Source: Takakia lepidozioides | Lineage: Eukaryota; Streptophyta; Takakiopsida; Takakiales; Takakiaceae | NCBI GenBank assembly: GCA_030704615.1 | Contig: CM060733.1 | Span: 18,476,001 to 18,540,000, forward strand | Direction: 5' to 3' | Length of the DNA: 64,000 nucleotides | Shown: piece after piece, positions 9,990 through 19,347 of the stretch | How the letters are laid out: the number at the start of each line of letters is the position of its first letter | Position numbering within the stretch: the stretch's first letter is position 1 | Translations under genes and position numbers: made by a program | Notes under the pieces: generated by a model | Told to the model about the DNA's origin: nothing | What the model saw: only the letters and a program-made list of their open reading frames with translations | Database searches by the model: none

Positions 9990-10301
9990 ATGGCAGGAAG
10001 AGACCACACACTGATTCCTGATGAACCAAGCATTGGAGATGTGCTGATTTGCTTCAGCAGACGCACACCAAATGCACACGCAGACCCTTGTTTGTACTTC
10101 TTCAACCCTGCTTGGAGAATAGCGAATGGTGATTTATGTCTTAGAGTGATACATACTGGTGGAAGAACAACCATAGCACTTTGGATAAGAGAGTTAGGAA
10201 GGTGGGTGAAGATAAATACCATGGCACGAGAGGTGACATGGGGAGGTAGAGTAGAGATGTTGCGAAATGGACAGTGGGAGTGGTATAGAGGTCAACATTA
10301 A
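9990..10301 (+). CDS. Small 5' ORF between primer site and gag (copy A)
   Basis: An ATG at 9990 opens a 103-codon frame ending at 10301, about 70 bp before gag. Its sequence is protein-like (IGDVLICFSRR, LYFFNPAWRIANGDLCLRV, MLRNGQWEWYRGQH), with many aromatics and no low complexity. The copy in the second internal region is unchanged. I do not recognise a domain, signal peptide or membrane segment. It might be an extra element-encoded protein or an upstream frame that tunes gag translation. Plant gypsy elements usually have no separate gene here, which makes it odd. Identity between the copies cannot be used as evidence of selection because the whole region is identical. Confidence 0.4.
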   Translation: MAGRDHTLIPDEPSIGDVLICFSRRTPNAHADPCLYFFNPAWRIANGDLCLRVIHTGGRTTIALWIRELGRWVKINTMAREVTWGGRVEMLRNGQWEWYRGQH

Positions 10302-10372
10302 GGGAGTTGCGGGAAAATTAGAGTCAGAATTAGGTGTTGAAACAGTTTGAACTTTGACTAGAGAATAGAAGG

Positions 10373-12736
10373 ATGACCAGTCCAACCAGCATAGATGCGC
10401 CTTATCATGGTAGGAATAGTGAGGATGTAAATGACTGGCTGGAGAGAATTCAGATGGAGGCAGATGTCAGGGATTTGAATGAGGACAAAACTTTCAAGGT
10501 AGCAAGGCTCAACCTGAGAGCCAAGGCTGATGAATGGTACCGTAAACAAAACCCTAGACCAAACAACTGGGTGGACTTCAGGGCAGCAATTTCAGCCAAG
10601 TTTGGTATCGTTGACTTGGCAGAAATTAGGCTAAGAATGGATACCATTAAACAGGAGAGTAGACAAAGGGTTCAAACATACTTCGATAGGTTGAACCGGT
10701 TATTTATAAGAAGTGGGGCGTCTGATTTGGAACAGAGGCGTAGATTTGCAGCAGGTTTGAGACCAGAAATAGCAAGAGTAATGCTGGGCAGGCGCTTCCT
10801 TGATGTAGAGGAAGCACTTGACACAGCCATTGAGATTGAAAGGGGCCTGGGAAAGTTAGGGGAAATACCTCTAGAGCCATTGGAAGGAGATGATACAGAT
10901 GAGTCAGTTGTGTTTGTTAACCCTGTGGACAGAAGACTTGATCAGCTGAACACTACCCTACAGAAGTACTTTGATAGGGGACCAGTCATAGGAGAAAGCT
11001 CGGGATCTAGAACACCACCTCGTGTTCGCCTTTGTAATGTTTGTCACAAAGAAGGTCACATAGCTGCATATTGTCCTGAAGGAAGAACCCCAGCTAAGTG
11101 TGACAAATGTCACCGGTTCGGGCATTCCACGGAAATGTGTGGTGTGAGATGCAACTTTTGCAAGCTACTCGGGCATACGGAGAGTGAGTGCAGTAGAAAA
11201 CTCGACCAAACTATGATGGGAACTCCGGGAACTAACTTTGTAGACGTGTTCTATGATGATGAGGATGATGTACTCGCAGAGATGACAGATCTGATGTCAC
11301 GAAATAGTATCAATGAAGTCAGACTTCCAAGGACACGCATACCTGTCCAGAGTCCGATTGTTGAACCTACAGGGTCACCAGAAAGGAATAGTGAGAGCAG
11401 TGAACAGCCAAGCAAGACCAAGAGTGAAATCTACCCAAAGAACAATTTCAAGAATGCTATAGAAGGAGGTACGAAATCCAGAATCTTGAACCACTTCTAC
11501 AAAGGGAGAATATCGTTGTCGCCCATGGACCTGATCATGACTGTGCCCGGAGAGCTAGACAAATTGAAAGGGCTGGTCAAAGTGGTGGAAAGAGCAATGG
11601 TCCAACAAAGGGAGACAACTCACAGTGTAGAAGTTGTGAAGGATGTACCAAGGCCTTTGTACTCAGCACACGCTGAGCCCACGATCTCGTATGCTTATAC
11701 TGGTAAGGTTAAAGCGCTTCATGTAATGATTACAATGGGAGATTACCAAGTATTAGGCCAGATTGACACTGGTGCCATGCTTTCTGTAATATCAGCTAGT
11801 ACAGTCAGGGATCTTGGTTTGATGGGATCTGTCATTACTAGTAAGGATGTGAATTACAGAGTAGCCTCAGGTGCTCTTGAGACTGCAATGGGCAGACTTG
11901 AGGACATCAAGGTCAAAGTAGGAGAACTGACCAATCGTTTGTCCTTTATGGTGGTGAACACGGATACATATCACATGCTGCTGGGATTAGACTTTCTCAA
12001 AAAGTTTGGCGCTGTAGTGGACACCGAAGCTGAAACAATTCGCGTACGCTATGGGCCAGGAAAGGATTTTGCTCACTTCCCTTTGCACACCATCAATTAT
12101 AATGAGCCTGCAGTTACCAAAACAGCCTACCATAGAGGGGTCGAGAGTAGAATGAGATATGCAAGCAGTACGTCAGCAGGTAATGTCCTAACCCTGACGT
12201 CAGATGAACAGTACCTAGGCTTGTGGGAGAAGAAAAGAAAACCAGAGGAAGAATATGAGGACACGGAGGAAGCATCCTCAGGTTCTGACACCTCTAAATC
12301 TGATAAAGATGAGGAGATGGGAGGCTCTGAGGAGAGTAAGGAGGTAGAAACAGCACTGAGGGATGTTGAGGAAATAATAGACGATGTCAACCTAGGGGAG
12401 GACTTGTTCGAGGACCAAGGGATGTCTGAACTCCTTCAGGAAGAGACCCATAAGAGCATGGCTGCTGCCATAATACAGGAAGCTTACCAGAAAGCTTGGA
12501 ATGGTGAACTAGGGAACAACAACCTAGAAATAGAGGATGACTTCCATGATTGGAATCAGGTTGTCACACAAGAGGAACGACAGAGAATGGCTAACTCTGT
12601 AAGCCAGGTGGAGGGAAAGAATTGGGAACCCAGTCAAGAGGAAGAAATGGAGAGTCGTTGGAGAAGTCTGAAATCCAGACTGCACATCAACCCAGAACTG
12701 GCCCCAGAACATAGGATAGAGCTGAGCAAGAGCTGA
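10373..12736 (+). CDS. gag: gag-protease polyprotein (element 1, copy A)
   Basis: The 787-codon frame begins at an ATG at 10373. Residues about 10-160 resemble a retrotransposon capsid domain (DEWYRKQNPRPNNWVDFR, later RRRFAAGLRPEIARVM). Three CCHC zinc knuckles with spacing C-x2-C-x4-H-x4-C follow at residues 221-234, 243-256 and 260-273. Most plant gypsy gag proteins have one or two. The aspartic protease active site DTGA is at residues 465-468 with the downstream partner LLGLDFL. The last 190 residues are acidic and Ser/Glu-rich. The product should form the virus-like particle, bind RNA and cleave the polyprotein. Its end overlaps the pol frame by 22 nt. Confidence 0.93.
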   Translation: MTSPTSIDAPYHGRNSEDVNDWLERIQMEADVRDLNEDKTFKVARLNLRAKADEWYRKQNPRPNNWVDFRAAISAKFGIVDLAEIRLRMDTIKQESRQRVQTYFDRLNRLFIRSGASDLEQRRRFAAGLRPEIARVMLGRRFLDVEEALDTAIEIERGLGKLGEIPLEPLEGDDTDESVVFVNPVDRRLDQLNTTLQKYFDRGPVIGESSGSRTPPRVRLCNVCHKEGHIAAYCPEGRTPAKCDKCHRFGHSTEMCGVRCNFCKLLGHTESECSRKLDQTMMGTPGTNFVDVFYDDEDDVLAEMTDLMSRNSINEVRLPRTRIPVQSPIVEPTGSPERNSESSEQPSKTKSEIYPKNNFKNAIEGGTKSRILNHFYKGRISLSPMDLIMTVPGELDKLKGLVKVVERAMVQQRETTHSVEVVKDVPRPLYSAHAEPTISYAYTGKVKALHVMITMGDYQVLGQIDTGAMLSVISASTVRDLGLMGSVITSKDVNYRVASGALETAMGRLEDIKVKVGELTNRLSFMVVNTDTYHMLLGLDFLKKFGAVVDTEAETIRVRYGPGKDFAHFPLHTINYNEPAVTKTAYHRGVESRMRYASSTSAGNVLTLTSDEQYLGLWEKKRKPEEEYEDTEEASSGSDTSKSDKDEEMGGSEESKEVETALRDVEEIIDDVNLGEDLFEDQGMSELLQEETHKSMAAAIIQEAYQKAWNGELGNNNLEIEDDFHDWNQVVTQEERQRMANSVSQVEGKNWEPSQEEEMESRWRSLKSRLHINPELAPEHRIELSKS

Positions 12737-15700
12737 AAGCAAACCAGGAATGCTTTGCTCTTAGCAAGGCTGACTTGGGATACTGCAGTGAGGTAGAACA
12801 CACAATTGACACACAAGGTTTTCCCCCTTGCAGAAGTCGTCCCAGCCGCCTATCAGAATGGGAGGAAGACGAGGTCCAAGGACAAATTGAGACTTTGATC
12901 TCACAAGGCAAGATGAGAGAGAGTAGTTCAGAATGGTCGTGTCCAGTTACCCTTCCACCAAAAAAGGATGGATCCAAGCGGTTTTGTGGTGATTTTAGGC
13001 CAGTAAACCGTTTAACCAGAAGGGACTCTTACCCTATGCCATTAATTCAGGATGTTTTAAACCAGTTGGGGAAAGCCAAGTGGTTTTCTGCGCTGGATTT
13101 ACAATCTGGTTTTTGGCAGATCAAAATGGACGACCGAGACATAGGCAAAACAGCAGTGATCACAAAGAAGGGATTGTATGAATGGCTAGTCATGCCATTC
13201 GGGCTAAAAAATGCCACTGCTACCTTTCAGAGAACAATGAATAGAGTGCTCAAGGAAGAAATCAAAGATTGCGCTAAGGTTTTTGTAGATGACGTCAATA
13301 TCCATAGCAAGGACTGGGGAGATCACGTGGGACATATAAAGAGAGTATTGAGCAAGGTTAGAAAGGCCAATCTTAGGCTCAATCCGGACAAGTGTTACTT
13401 TGCCAACTTACAGTTGGTATTCCTTGGGCATGTGATCTCTGAAGAGGGAACGTGGCCTGATCCAGATAAGATAGCTGCTATTGAAAGGTTTCCCTTGCCC
13501 AAAAACCACACTGCTCTCAAAAGCTACTTAGGCATGACAGGGTACTATAGGCCCTATGTCAAAGGATATGCTGGAGTGGCAGTACCCTTGTTCACTCTAA
13601 CCAAGAAGGATGTGAAGTTTATCTGGAGTGCAGAGGCACAAAACGCCTTTTCTGCCTTACAGGTGAAGTTGGTAACTGCTCCCATCCTGGCAAGACCAGA
13701 TTTCTCAAGACCGTTCGTCTTGGATGTTGACTGGTCCATCAAAGGAGTAGGGGCAGTCTTGTCACAAAAGGAGTATAAAAAGGAGAGGGTCATTGCATAC
13801 GCCAGTAAGGTACTATCTGATGCTCAGCGCAAATATCACCCTATGGAAGGTGAATGCTATGCCCTGGTGTGGGGAGTATTACACTTTCGGCAGTACCTGT
13901 ATGGAACCCCTTTTGTAATCAGGACTGATCACAAACCACTGGAGTGGTTGGCAACGGTAAGTGACGCATATGGACGCAGGGGTAGATGGATCATGATGTT
14001 ACAAGATTTTGAGTTTAAAATTGTTCACAGAGCAGGTGCTAGGCATGCTAACGTAGATGCACTAAGCAGGTATCCAGTGGGACCAGCTGAGGAAACCGAG
14101 GAAATCGAGGTATACTCTACTTCTCTGTACAGTCAGAAAAGAGAAGGGAGAAAGAGGGATGGAGCCTATCTTCTTAAGCTAGCTTGGGATAGGGGTGCCA
14201 TCAATGCTTCGTTATTTCAATTTAAGGAGGGGAAGGAGGAGTTGAGAGAAGAAGCTCATAGGCAAGTAGGGTATAGCAGTGAAAAAGGGGAGATGATTTG
14301 CAAAAGAGAAGAGTACTATGCATGTGTATGGGGCCTTTGGCACTTCAAGAAAATACTGTTGGGAAGTCATTTTTCTTTGGAAACAGATCTAGATCCATAT
14401 TGGTGGCTATACTCAGAGCACCACATAGGCATAGACTTACTTGGTGACTTTTCATTTGAGTTCGTTCCGGGCATAGTAAGATCTTCCACAGGTGGAATGT
14501 TGACCAAGGATCATGGCATATTGAAGGGAGAACTGAAACCAGGCATAATGCCAGATGGAGAAGGAAAGAGGGTGACTTTTGCTGCACAGACTTTTGCTAC
14601 AAAAAAAAAACAAGGAAAGGGTATTGATCAATCAAGCTCTGTCAATCTGGTGAGGGAGGGTATTTGGAAGGATAAGGGTGCAGGAAGGATAGAGGCTACT
14701 GCAATCAGCAACAAGGAAAGGGAGCATCTGATGCCCTCTTGTCCCACCATCCATGTGATTACCCGAGGATCTCGTGCTCGTGATAAGGAGCTAAGCGAGG
14801 TACATCCAGCCTGTGAACTTGTGGAAGAGAGATCGAACAATGAAAAGGGAAGCTTGCAAGAGACACCATTCCTTCAACACTTGACAAGCACTCCAACAAC
14901 AAGAAGAACGCGGGTGACTTCCTCATCAGAATGCCCAGCCAAGGAAAACATGGGGGGTGAGTGTTCCACCAAGACGTTTTGTTCTTCAGACAGTGATGGA
15001 ACAAGTGGTTCAGAACAAGACACTTCTTCTTGCAACAAGATTGATGAAGGGGACTGGGTACCATGGACCGCACCCACCAAAGCTACTCAGATGTCATTAT
15101 TACGTGAGGCTGAAAGATGGGGGAAAAGCTCTCTCATCAGCTCTGACCATCATACAGCAGCTGTTAAGGAGGAAAGGCAACCTGATGTGCTTGATGATGT
15201 GGAAGTCATGCACCTCTTATGTTTTGGAGAAGTCAATGACTACCTGACAAAAGAGGAGAGCAAGAGAGCCAAGAGGCGGGCAAGGCAGTACTCCTATCTC
15301 AAAGGTGAGGTCTACTTTGATGGAAGGGTAGTTCCACCAAGAACTGACAGAGGGGCAATAATCACTGAAGTACATGAAGCCACTGGCCACTTTGGAGTCA
15401 GAAGAACACAAGAGGAGATATGCCGACGTTATTTCTGGCATGATAGAACAAAACTCATCAGGCAAGTACTCAAGGGCTGTGGTAAATGTCAGATGGCCAA
15501 ACAGAACGGAGTGTTGCGCTCAGGTAGCTCAAAACTTCACAGCATTCCAGTAGTGGATCTGTTTTTCAGAGTTGCAATTGACACGGCAGGACCATTACCT
15601 ATAACCAGCAGGGGCAATCAGTACTTTCTGGTGGCAATCGATCACTTCTCAAAATGGATAGAAGCTGCACCAGTGGCAGATCATACAGCAGCCCTTGCTG

Positions 15701-16491
15701 CCCGCTTTCTTGAGGAAGAAGTAATTGACAGGTATAGCTGCCCACATACGTTGCTCACTGACAATGGCACAGAGTGGGGAGGTGAGTTTGAAGATACATG
15801 CCACGAATACGGTATAAAGAGGGAGCATAGCGCCCCCTACTGGCCTCAGTGTAACGGTATGGTGGAAAGGGTCATTAAGTCTCTCAAACAGAGCATCACC
15901 ACCCTAGGAGTTGGAAACGACACTGAGTGGGATCAGAATCTCTATAAGGCCCTGTTTGGTTACAGAATGGGTGTCCATGCTTCCACTGGATTCTCACCTT
16001 TTCAGGTACTTACTGGTAGAATTCCCAGGCTGGGAATTGACAACAGGTTGCATTTTCTTACAACACCAGTAAATTCTGATGGATCTGTAGCAGAGGTCAC
16101 ACTTATGATGCAGCAGAAAATCCAGCTTCTCACAGAGATGAAGGCAAAGCTACGAAAGAGTGTGAAGAAAGGGCAGCGTCAACAGGCAAGAGATTATGAA
16201 AGAAGGCATCAAACAGGGCATACCTACTGCACGTTGATGGAGAACAGCAAGGTAATGATGTTGAGGCCTGGAAAGAGGTCTTCCATGACATCTCCATGGG
16301 AGGGACCCTATGACTTTTTGGGATACAAGGATGCAGGAAGCACAACCAAGACTGGAGAAGCTGCACGAAGATGCAGGTTGAGAGATGGAGCAGACAAGGA
16401 ATGGGTAAGAAGTAGGAGGGATTTAAAACCCTTCATACCACCAATAGGTGTTCAGCCGTTAAAGGTGGTCAGTGAGGACCCTGACACTTAA
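12715..16491 (+). CDS. pol: pol polyprotein: RT, two RNase H-like modules, integrase (copy A)
   Basis: The frame is open from just after a stop at 12712-12714 and lies -1 relative to gag. It has no ATG for the first 50 or so codons; its first alternative start codon is TTG at 12775. Counting from that TTG, reverse transcriptase spans about 55-230, with the motif A aspartate in FSALDLQSGF (about 108) and FVDD at 170-173 (a variant of YxDD). RNase H spans about 312-435, with D317, E360, D385 and D428 as candidate catalytic residues. A second RNase H-like stretch covers about 466-578. A Ser/Thr-rich linker of about 270 residues follows. Integrase has the HHCC finger H867, H872, C902, C905 and the D936-D996-E1031 triad. 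No chromodomain is seen at the end. No internal stop is present, so this copy could be active. Confidence 0.93.
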   Translation, partial: DRAEQELKANQECFALSKADLGYCSEVEHTIDTQGFPPCRSRPSRLSEWEEDEVQGQIETLISQGKMRESSSEWSCPVTLPPKKDGSKRFCGDFRPVNRLTRRDSYPMPLIQDVLNQLGKAKWFSALDLQSGFWQIKMDDRDIGKTAVITKKGLYEWLVMPFGLKNATATFQRTMNRVLKEEIKDCAKVFVDDVNIHSKDWGDHVGHIKRVLSKVRKANLRLNPDKCYFANLQLVFLGHVISEEGTWPDPDKIAAIERFPLPKNHTALKSYLGMTGYYRPYVKGYAGVAVPLFTLTKKDVKFIWSAEAQNAFSALQVKLVTAPILARPDFSRPFVLDVDWSIKGVGAVLSQKEYKKERVIAYASKVLSDAQRKYHPMEGECYALVWGVLHFRQYLYGTPFVIRTDHKPLEWLATVSDAYGRRGRWIMMLQDFEFKIVHRAGARHANVDALSRYPVGPAEETEEIEVYSTSLYSQKREGRKRDGAYLLKLAWDRGAINASLFQFKEGKEELREEAHRQVGYSSEKGEMICKREEYYACVWGLWHFKKILLGSHFSLETDLDPYWWLYSEHHIGIDLLGDFSFEFVPGIVRSSTGGMLTKDHGILKGELKPGIMPDGEGKRVTFAAQTFATKKKQGKGIDQSSSVNLVREGIWKDKGAGRIEATAISNKEREHLMPSCPTIHVITRGSRARDKELSEVHPACELVEERSNNEKGSLQETPFLQHLTSTPTTRRTRVTSSSECPAKENMGGECSTKTFCSSDSDGTSGSEQDTSSCNKIDEGDWVPWTAPTKATQMSLLREAERWGKSSLISSDHHTAAVKEERQPDVLDDVEVMHLLCFGEVNDYLTKEESKRAKRRARQYSYLKGEVYFDGRVVPPRTDRGAIITEVHEATGHFGVRRTQEEICRRYFWHDRTKLIRQVLKGCGKCQMAKQNGVLRSGSSKLHSIPVVDLFFRVAIDTAGPLPITSRGNQYFLVAIDHFSKWIEAAPVADHTAALAARFLEEEVIDRYSCPHTLLTDNGTEWGGEFEDTCHEYGIKREHSAPYWPQCNGMVERVIKSLKQSITTLGVGNDTEWDQNLYKALFGYRMGVHASTGFSPFQVLTGRIPRLGIDNRLHFLTTPVNSDGSVAEVTLMMQQKIQLLTEMKAKLRKSVKKGQRQQARDYERRHQTGHTYCTLMENSKVMMLRPGKRSSMTSPWEGPYDFLGYKDAGSTTKTGEAARRCRLRDGADKEWVRSRRDLKPFIPPIGVQPLKVVSEDPDT

Positions 16492-16501
16492 AAAAAGGAG
16501 A
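16490..16501 (+). promoter_or_regulatory. Polypurine tract (copy A)
   Basis: AAAAAAAGGAGA overlaps the pol stop codon and primes plus-strand synthesis in this class. Unusually, eleven bases (CACACTACATA) separate it from the TG of the next LTR. Confidence 0.75.
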
Positions 16502-16512
16502 CACACTACATA

Positions 16513-18895
16513 TGTAGTGTGAATGCAGGGGGTAAAAATTCAAGTTTTTGTTTGGCATCAGGTTTCGGCACTACTACAAAGGGAGTGCCCTTCGTGCTAA
16601 TGAAGGGGAGGAATTGTCCATAACTTGAGGTAATTCCATGGAAAGACTATGCTATTGATCTGCCAAGAACAAAATATGGCTAAGTTATGACATGCACCTT
16701 TTTCATCCCTAGGATGAATGATTTTCATCCATGATGTTGAACCCTAGAAGCAGGATGTGAAATTCGAAGGGGAAGAGTGCGTGTATCTTTTCGCAGCTGC
16801 TGCAGTGGTGTTGGCAGCACAGGATATCTGAGAAAGTTCCACCTACGCAAAGGGTATCAGCTTGCTTTTAAGAGAAATGTTAAGAGCTCCTGCTTGGCTT
16901 TCTGTGCAAGAAGAAGCGGTGCCGCCTTCTTCGTAAGCAATGATCAAACCTGAGGGATCAGGTTTGTGATAAGGGCGGTGCACCACTGCTGTCGCCATTG
17001 TCTTGATGAGCACATTAATGAGGAGATGGAGCGGCTCAGCAGGTGTTGGGGGATGAGAAATGCAGGCTGGTGTGTATAGCGCCTCAGGTTGTCTGTGATC
17101 AAATCTTGTAGCTGCTGTCTGTTTTTGAGCTTTAGGACCAGATCACTTTGTAAGGGAATGTAAGCATCTTTTGCAGCTGCTGCAGTGGTGTTGGCAGTAC
17201 AGCATATCTTAGGAAGTTCACCTGCGCAAAGGGAATCAGCTTGCCTTAAAGAGCGACGTTAAGGGATCTGGCTTGGCATTCTGTGCAAGAGGAAGCGGTG
17301 CCGCCTTCTGGTGTGTATGGCGCTTAAGCTATCTATAATTAAGTTTTGTATCTGCTCTCTGTCTTAAGGGCTGTAGGACCAGATCACTTCATAGGGAAGA
17401 AATGCACATGTAGAAGGATAGGGTAGAGGTTGGCAGGCACAAGGATGTGCCAGCAGCTGAAGCAGAGCCGTCATGCCTTAATGAGGACTGGAATCACGAT
17501 AAGAAGAAACGTCGGAAATGGCTGACGAGGGAGAGGACAAGGTGCCTTCTTGACAGGCAGACCCACCGCTTCAATGAGTATAAGACAGATAAGTTTGAAG
17601 AGTGGTCCCCCTTTTTTTGGTGACTTAGAAATCGCTTTGTGAAGTTTGGACTGTCTCTTGTATGTAGTAAGAGACACTGACATGTGAGGAAGAAAAAGAG
17701 CTTTGGAAATGGAATGAAGACACTGGACTTCAAATCAGGATGGACTGGAGATGGATGCACCTGCTGTTACATTGTACAGTAGGAAAAATGAATGGAAACA
17801 GGGTTGATTCGTTGCTGGGACAGAATGGTTGCTGCTGTTGTATTCTTGTTCTTTGTTTCAGCGTCATGAGCTTGTACAAACAATCTAGCCTGGGATGTTG
17901 ACACATTGCAGTCAATGTGGAACTAGCTTAGTAGGTAGAGGAAACCAGTGAGAGTTAGATAGAACTGTTTGGAAACAACAAGAAGGGATGATGTGGATGG
18001 GGCAGAAAAACCAACATCTGTTTGGGTTTGGATCTGATTCTCAGGGTGCTCTCAGCATGTGAACCACTGAGGTTCACAGTTGATGGGAAAAAGAGAGCTG
18101 TCAGGGTGTGTAAATTGAGACCTGTAGAAGGGTTGAGAGCTGTCTTGGGCAAATGGCTACACCTGGGAAAAGTGGAGTGTGAAGCATCTGTCATTGGCAA
18201 GAGAGGGACTGATAAAAGGGCTGATTATATCTTGTGTGACCAAGGTTGATTTCAATGCTGGGTGCACTGGATGCTTGGCTGAATGCGCATTGCATTGCAT
18301 CATAGACATGCTACAGTGGAAAGAGTGAGGAACCTACTCACCCTGAAAGAAAGAGAGAGGGAGAGAGAAAAGGACATAAGGGAGAGAGCTGACCAGCAAG
18401 AGGGGATGGAGAGGAATGGATGATTGGGGCGGTAAGATAAAGAAAGCATGAACCCATGAAGGGCCAAACTGGTGGGCCTGCAACTCATGGCAGATCTGAG
18501 TTGCCTCCTTCCAAATCGTGATCTTATTACAAAGGGGATTCCACGTGTTGCTGACCAAGGGAGCTGCCCACAAGGGCAGTGGTCATCACTGACGTAGGGC
18601 TGGTTGCATCACTGAAGACAGCATGGTAACATGGCTGGTGCAGTGTACCAGGGAGAGGATGTCGTGTAGAAGTAGAACCACGGGTGAAAACAATACAGAC
18701 TCCCCATCCATGTCTTCTCTTCCGCTGCGGCGTGGATGAGGATTGTGTGAACTCTGATCATGAAGGACCTGAGGGAAACCCACACCGAGTGACGATGGTT
18801 GGATCACTGAGAGGAGAGCTCCTTTCCTTCCCTCCAATTGACCTAGGGAGGAGCACAACTAGACTTGCACAGAAGGGGATTCACGCCCCTTCTTT
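16513..18895 (+). repeat. Element 1 LTR, shared middle copy
   Basis: It serves as 3' LTR of copy A and 5' LTR of copy B. Compared with the first LTR I can see small indels near 17100-17220 (loss of GAGT before GTAAGC, of C in TTTTCGCAG, and of C in GTTCCACC), a C-to-T in GAGAAACGTT, an extra T near 16704, and a T-to-C in CCTTCTAAATCG. Confidence 0.88.
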
Positions 18896-18907
18896 TGGTA
18901 TCAGAGC
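18896..18907 (+). promoter_or_regulatory. Primer-binding site, tRNA-iMet type (copy B)
   Basis: TGGTATCAGAGC is in the same position relative to the LTR as in copy A. Confidence 0.93.
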
Positions 18908-18964
18908 TGATGTTAAATCTTGATTTCTACTAGCTAGGGATCTTGACTGGTATTGGATGGTTTG

Positions 18965-19276
18965 ATGGCAGGAAGAGACCACACACTGATTCCTGATGAA
19001 CCAAGCATTGGAGATGTGCTGATTTGCTTCAGCAGACGCACACCAAATGCACACGCAGACCCTTGTTTGTACTTCTTCAACCCTGCTTGGAGAATAGCGA
19101 ATGGTGATTTATGTCTTAGAGTGATACATACTGGTGGAAGAACAACCATAGCACTTTGGATAAGAGAGTTAGGAAGGTGGGTGAAGATAAATACCATGGC
19201 ACGAGAGGTGACATGGGGAGGTAGAGTAGAGATGTTGCGAAATGGACAGTGGGAGTGGTATAGAGGTCAACATTAA
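18965..19276 (+). CDS. Small 5' ORF between primer site and gag (copy B)
   Basis: A 103-codon frame identical to that at 9990-10301, starting at ATG 18965 and ending about 70 bp before gag. The same reservations apply: protein-like composition but no recognised domain. Confidence 0.4.
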   Translation: MAGRDHTLIPDEPSIGDVLICFSRRTPNAHADPCLYFFNPAWRIANGDLCLRVIHTGGRTTIALWIRELGRWVKINTMAREVTWGGRVEMLRNGQWEWYRGQH

Positions 19277-19347
19277 GGGAGTTGCGGGAAAATTAGAGTC
19301 AGAATTAGGTGTTGAAACAGTTTGAACTTTGACTAGAGAATAGAAGG

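Noticed and set aside
12127-12390. Ser-rich minus-strand ORF inside gag
   Set aside because: Antisense shadow of the acidic Glu/Ser-rich gag tail.
16500-16520. CACTACA...TGTAGTG at the LTR edge as CACTA transposon termini
   Set aside because: The match is to the LTR's own inverted terminus. No 3-bp duplication or subterminal repeats are present.
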